DNA from: Tetmemena sp. SeJ-2015
Taxonomy: Eukaryota > Ciliophora > Spirotrichea > Sporadotrichida > Oxytrichidae
Assembly (NCBI GenBank): GCA_027382625.1
Contig: JAJKFJ010022488.1
Coordinates: forward strand, 1 to 64,000
DNA length: 64,000 nt
Direction: 5' to 3'
Part shown: piece after piece, positions 58,700 to 64,000 of the stretch
Position numbering within the stretch: position 1 is the stretch's first letter
Layout: the number at the start of each line of letters is the position of its first letter
Position numbers and translations under genes: made by a program
The notes under the pieces: model-generated
Database searches by the model: none
Seen by the model: only the letters and a program-made list of their open reading frames with translations
Told to the model about the DNA's origin: nothing

Positions 58700-59468
58700 T
58701 ATCCTTTGTGTTCAGTTATGAAGAGTCCAGTCTAAAAATTTACAACTCAGGTTCAATTTTAGCGATATCAAAAATTAATACAAACAAAATATGGTAGGGA
58801 AAGTTTTTAAAATTATTTTAATTTTTAAATTATAATCAGCATTAATTTAATATTAGATTTAAAGCCTCTGAAAAAGTAACTTAAATTAAGACAAAAATTA
58901 AAATATAATTTTTTATGAGTAGATTCTCTTATTATTATTTATTTAAGAGGTATCGATTATTCAGGTTTATAACTTTATAAAAACAGACTTTTTATTTCCT
59001 AGCTGAATTATAAAAATTAGAAAGTGTATAAAATAATAGTTTTGCCATTGATTTCTTGAATTTTCTTTCATTTTGTTTCAAAGAAAGAACACTAATTATA
59101 TAATTCGAAATGTTATAAAATACATCTTTCACTTTAATCAATAAGTTGAGAAAAACAAATCAGTAAAGATAAAAAACAAATTTAATTGGGAAAATGCTCC
59201 ATATATCGAACTTAAAAAGATAAATCTTAGGATCGAGCTTAAGAAAATAAAAAAGACTAATCTGGATCAAAATTAAATTTCTCATTAATATTTTTACTAA
59301 AAGGATCATCCTTAGAACTCCCCTTAATTTTAATCCATTCTTTTAGAGCTTATCTACTTGGGTGTTGAGGTTTGTTAAAACCTCATTTAACTTTCATTTA
59401 CCTCATACTCATTTTAAAAGGTAATGTTTTACTATGGAATCAAACTCTCTCTGAAATTTTAACTCTGC
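58700..59468. other. AT-rich gene-free DNA
   Basis: Very AT-rich interval with no convincing coding frame, RNA gene or repeat. Confidence 0.5.
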
Positions 59469-60055
59469 TCAAATTAACTTAAAATACTAAAAAAATACAA
59501 TAAGACTTTAGAGTTGGTAGTATTTGTCTTGTAAATCTCTGTACATCTGCTGCTGATGTTCGAAGTGCGAGAATTTCCTCTTCATTTCTTCTATGAGGTC
59601 TAAACTTCGATCTAGATACTCAGATCTTTTTTCTAGTTCGTGTATCTTATTTGAATACTTTGCCTCTATCTCCTATTTAATTTTGTCTTCTTTGACCTTT
59701 CAACTGAATCTCAAGATTAAATACAAAATGATTCAATGTAACTTAGATTCTATTGAGACTAAGGAATGGCAAATTTAAAAGCCTCCTTAAGACTCTCTGG
59801 AATATTTTGAGTGCGCTATAGAGGTAAATTCTAAATTGCTTGAAAAGGAGCAGTTTCTTAATTGTTTTTTAGCCTGAGGTGAGAATAGTCTGAGATTTAG
59901 AGACTCCTTTGATTCGGAATACTCTCTTTTTAAATGTGCTAGGACTTCTATTTTCTACTTCAGAGCTTTTAGTTTAAATGATCTAAGCTGCTAAGCTACT
60001 CTTTATAGAATCATAGTGAAGAGAATTGGGCTCAACTGAAATTGCAAGCTAACCC
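59469..60055 (-). CDS. unknown coiled-coil protein (partial or small)
   Basis: Minus-strand frame ending at TGA 59469-59471. The best part (59.5-59.7 kb) is a clear coiled coil: EIEAKYSNKIHELEKRSEYL, DRSLDLIEEMKRKFSHFEHQ and MYRDLQDKYYQL. Upstream, after an AT-rich join near 59.7 kb, comes LAHLKREYSESKESLNLRLF and Ser-rich sequence up to about 60.0 kb. The start is not found. The plus strand is also open in places but less natural. Confidence 0.45.
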
Positions 60056-60239
60056 AAATAAGGAGTATTATTATAGTCGCTGTATTTAAAAAAAATTTAA
60101 TTAAAGAAATATAAATAAATAAAAGTAATTATTTGCACAAAGCAAGTATAATCTCTTAAGATAAATGCATGTTTAATTTTAAAAGATGATAAGCAACTAT
60201 GAGCTTTTAAAAATATATATTTATTTAATTTAATAAACA

Positions 60240-61550
60240 AACCTTTAAATTGTACTAATTGGGTATCAAATTTTGATGATGCTAGTTATATTGAGGATGA
60301 GGGTTATAATTTTAACTAGCTTACTCTTGATGATAAGTCCAAGGGTTTTAACTTTGCTACTCCGGCTAAGTTAAACTTTGTCTAATTTTAGCCAATCTCT
60401 CTAAAACTCCATCCATCTTCTAGTTGTTACTTGTACTATAATAAAATTGAATGAATTCCTATCGAAGCTTTAATTGAAAGGGTTTTAATTTATGTTTCTA
60501 ACCATTTGAGTTCCTTATCTTTACTGAAACTTATTATCTAGTTAATTTTGAGCTTCGCGATTTTAGGAAGACAAAAGCAAAGATGCTTAAGTTACAGACA
60601 AATTCTTTGAGTTCATTCCAAATTTTTATACTGTTTATTTCATTTATTATAAATGAATATTTTATGTTTAAAATATTAAGTATAAAATTTATAATCTTTC
60701 AATTAAAATAACTATTGATATTTTGAGTTCAAATCTTCCTCTTTAGCAGTAGTATTTGGGTCACCTTAAAATTTAAACAGTTATAAATATGATGAATTAT
60801 CTTTTCTATTGATAGAAGCACTCGCAATTAGTTAATTATAAGCTTTCTGCAGGGATTAATTTTAGAATGTCTCCTCTGACTCAGTCTGGCTTGAAACGTA
60901 GTTATTGTTTCCTAAAAGCAAAATTTCATGGCCTGACTAGGATGGAATGTTTATATTATTACAAAATTTAATCGCAATATATTTTTATCACTGAATCTAG
61001 CAAGTTCGATTTTTATCCTTCTGGAATTAGTTGCTCTTGAGAAGGTTTCTACGAACCTTTAAGTTTAATATGATGTGGCCCTGAGGCGGGTAGAGTGCTT
61101 GAAAATTGATTTAAGGGGAAGTGAATGCTTGCTTGAGATTAATTTACTAGCTAAGTGCTTAGTTGTTGAGCTTTATTTTTAAATTTTGCTTATACTGATC
61201 CTCTTTCGAAGATCCAGCAATAAAATTAAAATACTAAGTTGTTGGAAGTATCTAATAATTCTTGATTTTGGGCATCCTATAGATAGAAAAGTTAATTTGA
61301 ATCCTCTGTTTGAGCAAAATTTCTGAATTGCTAATCTCCAATCACATTGGTTTAGAAGTTATCCATTTCTTATTTGATTTGTATTTAAATTTGAACTTCC
61401 TAATTTAACTGATAATTATAAGTGCATGTTTGAGAGAAGATAGAGTGAATGCGAATGAACTCATTTTGGATTGAATGTAGATGGTTTTAAGTAAGGTGTA
61501 TTTGAGAGTATGAGAAAGAGAGTGCTTGTGTTTTATTGTTAATCTGATTA
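60240..61550 (-). CDS. possible unknown Q/N/S-rich protein, strand uncertain
   Basis: The minus strand gives long TGA-free stretches with ciliate-like low complexity: RQSLTQPEQQSQNPWTYHQE (60.35 kb), KFCFQETITTFQARLSQRRH (60.85 kb), SSTLPASGPHHIKLKGSQKP (61.05 kb) and MDNFQTNVIGDQQFRNFAQT (61.35 kb). The plus strand is also open over much of the region (for example FLIFTETYYLVNFELRDF near 60.5 kb). Because TAA and TAG are sense codons, open frames are weak evidence here. At least two frameshifts are needed on either strand. I lean to the minus strand. Confidence 0.3.
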
Positions 61551-61629
61551 ATTAATTTTATTATCATTACAATTTTATCTGATTTAATTTCTACTAGCTC
61601 GCTAACTCATTATACTTTACAATTCATAG

Positions 61630-61972
61630 GAAAAAGTTTATTTATAGATTAAATGAATTTAGAGATGATAAGTGTCCTAGATTTAATTATGAGACCTTTA
61701 AATTTATCATTACATTTTGTGTGGGAGCGCTTAGAGCCATAACAGATTCAAGTATTTTAGAGAAGAATTAAACTACTTCTTTATTTTGCTCTCTTCATAT
61801 CTCACCTTAAAATAGCTTTGTATAGAATATTAAAGAAGGAAGTACTTTTAACTTGCACCATATTCCCACTACGCACTTATTATTTTAACCAATCATCGAT
61901 TCAATAAAATCCTATGCTATAATAAAACAGGAAGTGAAACCAGTGTCTTTAGTTATTAGCTAAATTTAATGA
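61630..61972 (+). CDS. possible 3' exon of an unknown gene
   Basis: After a TTCATAG acceptor-like site (ending 61629) the plus strand reads KKFIYRLNEFRDDKCPRFNY, TFCVGALRAITDSSILEKN and IKEGSTFNLHHIPTTHLLFQ, and stops at TGA 61970-61972. Composition is natural for a folded protein. The upstream exon is not identified; it may lie in the ambiguous region before 61.5 kb. No family is recognised. Confidence 0.35.
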
Positions 61973-62295
61973 GGAAGATTAGTTTTAATAGAAATAAATT
62001 TAATCGCACTGTTTGCTAGTAGGATGAATGCCAACCAAAATAATATATCAACTCTCGCAATTATCCATCAAACAAAAATATTCATAAGAATAATTTAAAA
62101 TGAAATATTTGAGTGATAAATATTATTGCGTTTTGTAGAAGCCAACAATTATTAACGCTTAAACATGCGTAAACTTGGAAAGATGTTGGAGTGATGTTCA
62201 AATAAAATAATCAAAAGCAAACTGCTTATTATATAATTATCGCTCAAATCAATCAATGAGAAATATTTGTGATCATATTAAACTAGAGTAATATA
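61973..62295. other. intergenic DNA upstream of the kinase gene
   Basis: AT-rich spacer with nothing recognisable. Confidence 0.5.
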
Positions 62296-63954
62296 ATGAG
62301 GTTATCTGAGAAAGACATAATAGGTGTAAATTATCAAATCATCTAGAAGATTGGGGCTGGTTCCTTTGGGCAGATTTACCAGGGTATCATTTTTTCAACC
62401 TCTTTTCCTCACCTAAGCGTTGTTTATAGCTCAAAACATGCTCACCAACAAAGAAGTCGCTGTCAAAACTGTAATAATCATTTTACATCATCAAAACTCA
62501 TTATTCTCATCTTATATTATTGAAAATTTCAAAATTAATTGATACAAAATTTTAAAGATAACTTGATTCTAATTTTTTTCCCCCTGGAAAAAGGCAAAAT
62601 TACCTATACATAATTTTTAAATCATCTAACTTAATTTAGGAGGAGAAAAGCTCAAGAATTCCTTAACTACAGACTGAAAAATTTGTGATTGAGAGTTTAC
62701 AATATGAGGGTACAAATTTTGTTTTGTTTTCTGATTTTTGTGTTAGAGGGATTTACAGCAATTCAATTATATTTTTCATCAGTCAGGATAGGAAAATGAC
62801 TTGAACTTTATGATTATCGATATTCTAGGGCCAAATTTGGAAGAGTTGTTTTAATACTGCGGAAGGAAATTTTCATTGCGCACTACTTGCATGGTTATGA
62901 TCCAATTAATAAAGCGATTCTCTAGGATACATGCACACAATTTTATTCATCGCGATATAAAGCCAGAAAATTTTTTGCTCGGACTCTAAAACAAATCTGG
63001 GCTGGTTCATGTCATTGATTATGGTCTCTCGAAAAGATACTATAGCACTCAACTCAACAAGCATATTCCTTACCAATAATTAATTAAACTAGCTATGTTA
63101 ATTACAAAATGTTATTGGGAAAGGAAAATTTTTTATTATTCTAAAAATTTCTTAACTAGAAAAGAGCTGATAAGTTTTAATTTGCTAAATAATTTATTTA
63201 CAATTTATTGTGAGCGATATTAAATTACCGTAAGGACAAGGGTCTTATCGGAACAGCAAGATATGCGTCAATACACGCTCATTTGGGAGAGGAGCTCTCA
63301 AGGAGAGATGACATGGAAGCGCTTGGAAACGTACTTTTGTACTTTTTTAAGGGATCTCTGCCTTGGCAAAACTTATTTTAACTTGTAGGGCATGACGAAC
63401 TCTGAAAAACACAGGAAGATCACCTAGGTGAAGTGCAGACTGACTCCTGAGGATCTGTGCGAGGGCTGCCCGCCCGAATTCCTAGAATACCTTCAACTAT
63501 TTAATTATAACACTGCAGGGGGCTGGAATTCATGGGAAAACCAAATTACACTTATTTGGAGGAGCTTTTCTTAAGGATATGCAGCAGAGAGGGCTACGAT
63601 ATCCACGACCACTAGTAGTTCGATTGGGTAATCAAGCTTCAGTCATTGTGCGATACTCCCTCAGCAGACATTTTTAATAAACCAAGAAAAAATAATAAAA
63701 TAGACTCATCTCAACCATCTATTTAAGGAGAGTTATTTACATAATTGATTTGTTCCATCACCAATCTAAAATTATAAATTAATCCAATCATTAATTTTTC
63801 TAAATTATTTTTATTAGCATCTTCAAATTATACTTGCAACAACACTTTATTTTTTTAGTTATTTACATCAATTTTTTTAATTAACTTTAATTTTAATTAA
63901 TTGAATTTTATTATTCTATAAAATAAAATATATAAATTTATAAAGAGAGCTTGA
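62296..63954 (+). CDS. casein kinase 1-like protein kinase
   Basis: Ser/Thr kinase of the CK1 type. From ATG 62296 ([20 protein letters not shown]) the glycine loop is [10 protein letters not shown]. Introns follow at about 62361-62408, 62471-62638 and 62709-62745. The ATP-binding lysine lies in [21 protein letters not shown] is CK1-like. The catalytic loop is [12 protein letters not shown], and the DFG position reads IDYGLSK. After the first IES come [20 protein letters not shown] and [20 protein letters not shown], the CK1 replacement of APE. After two very short IESs come [22 protein letters not shown] and [11 protein letters not shown]. An AT-rich low-complexity tail runs to TGA 63952-63954; the natural end may be earlier. 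A small irregularity near 62755 remains. Confidence 0.9.
63070..63229 (+). other. IES 1 in CK1-like gene, pointer TTACC, 155 nt eliminated
   Basis: TTACC at 63070-63074 and 63225-63229 flank 150 nt of AT-rich, stop-containing DNA without GT-AG ends. Removal joins LNKHIPY to [18 protein letters not shown] in one frame, the CK1 activation segment. Confidence 0.93.
63370..63384 (+). other. IES 2 in CK1-like gene, pointer AACTT, 10 nt eliminated
   Basis: AACTT at 63370-63374 and 63380-63384 flank only 5 nt. Removal of 10 nt gives [19 protein letters not shown] in one frame; unremoved, the frame is lost. This would be among the smallest eliminated segments in the window. A 1-nt sequencing slip is the alternative. 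Confidence 0.7.
63495..63511 (+). other. IES 3 in CK1-like gene, pointer AAC, 14 nt eliminated
   Basis: AAC at 63495-63497 and 63509-63511 flank 11 A/T-rich nt. Removal gives [20 protein letters not shown], the conserved CK1 block, in one frame. Confidence 0.75.
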
Positions 63955-64000
63955 ACCTCAAAACTTTATAAAATGCTTGGAAGAGTTAAAGCTTCCGGAT

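Noticed and set aside
60900..61500. Idea that TGA encodes Trp in a plus-strand frame here
   Set aside because: The many TGA codons in that frame are better explained as the reverse complement of Ser (TCA) codons of a minus-strand frame, or as T|GA junctions of another plus frame; TGA behaves as a stop in all conserved genes.
1..64000. CRISPR arrays, bacterial operons, ribosome binding sites or rRNA genes
   Set aside because: None present; introns, nuclear tRNA features, ciliate code and eukaryotic gene families show nuclear eukaryotic DNA.
1..64000. TBE-type transposons or telomere repeats (C4A4/G4T4)
   Set aside because: No transposase motif and no tandem telomeric repeat were seen; isolated C and A runs are explained as homopolymers.

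Overview
This window looks like germline (micronuclear) DNA of a spirotrich, probably hypotrich, ciliate of the Oxytricha/Stylonychia/Tetmemena kind. In conserved proteins TAA and TAG sit in frame where Gln is expected and only TGA ends genes. Introns are short and GT-AG. The strongest sign is that conserved reading frames are interrupted by AT-rich segments that are not introns and are flanked by short direct repeats ('pointers', 2-7 nt). Removing the segment plus one repeat restores both the frame and the expected protein. These are internal eliminated sequences (IESs) between macronuclear-destined segments (MDSs). One gene, VPS13, is also scrambled: consecutive coding segments alternate between two tracks about 2 kb apart and are joined by matching pointers of 5-12 nt.

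Layout. 1-135: end of a minus-strand coding segment. 136-2150: homopolymer-rich AT DNA without genes. 2174-6900 (+): RNF123-like RING/SPRY ubiquitin ligase. 7096-21756 (+): giant VPS13 lipid-transfer protein, scrambled between 9.2 and 12.4 kb and preceded by a degraded copy in unscrambled order (8761-9164). 21884-22730 (+): unknown acidic protein. 22958-23791 (-): RAB28-like GTPase. 23920-25640 (-): unknown Q/S-rich protein. 25660-27215: 1.5-kb imperfect palindrome. 27285-32073 (-): two coiled-coil proteins. 32447-35184 (+): PIAS/SIZ-type SUMO ligase. 35384-35863 (+): small membrane protein. 36134-38571 (+): PPWD1-like WD40-cyclophilin. 38703-38773 (-): tRNA-Gly(GCC). 38976-39324 (-): RNA polymerase III subunit POLR3K/RPC11. 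40212-42021 (+): aspartyl aminopeptidase. 42122-43231: two small unknown genes. 43228-44360 (+): papain-family protease. 44646-45831 (+): phosphoserine aminotransferase. 46258-46686 (+): uncertain small gene. 47132-48024 (+): alpha carbonic anhydrase. 48508-52900 (-): leucine-rich-repeat/coiled-coil protein. 52930-54230: AT-rich, gene-free. 54238-61972: several unknown, mostly minus-strand Q/N/S-rich or coiled-coil genes. 62296-63954 (+): casein-kinase-1-like kinase with three IESs.

The genes are unrelated housekeeping and signalling functions on both strands, with no operons. In such ciliates each would normally become its own small macronuclear chromosome. No telomere repeats and no recognisable transposase are seen. 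Many 1-2 nt frameshifts occur in otherwise well conserved genes (RAB28, PSAT1, PPWD1, VPS13). They look like residual long-read indel errors, so reading frames are described by homology rather than by single uninterrupted ORFs, and many gene ends in the fast-evolving genes are approximate. All similarity statements come from recognising family motifs by eye; no database was searched.
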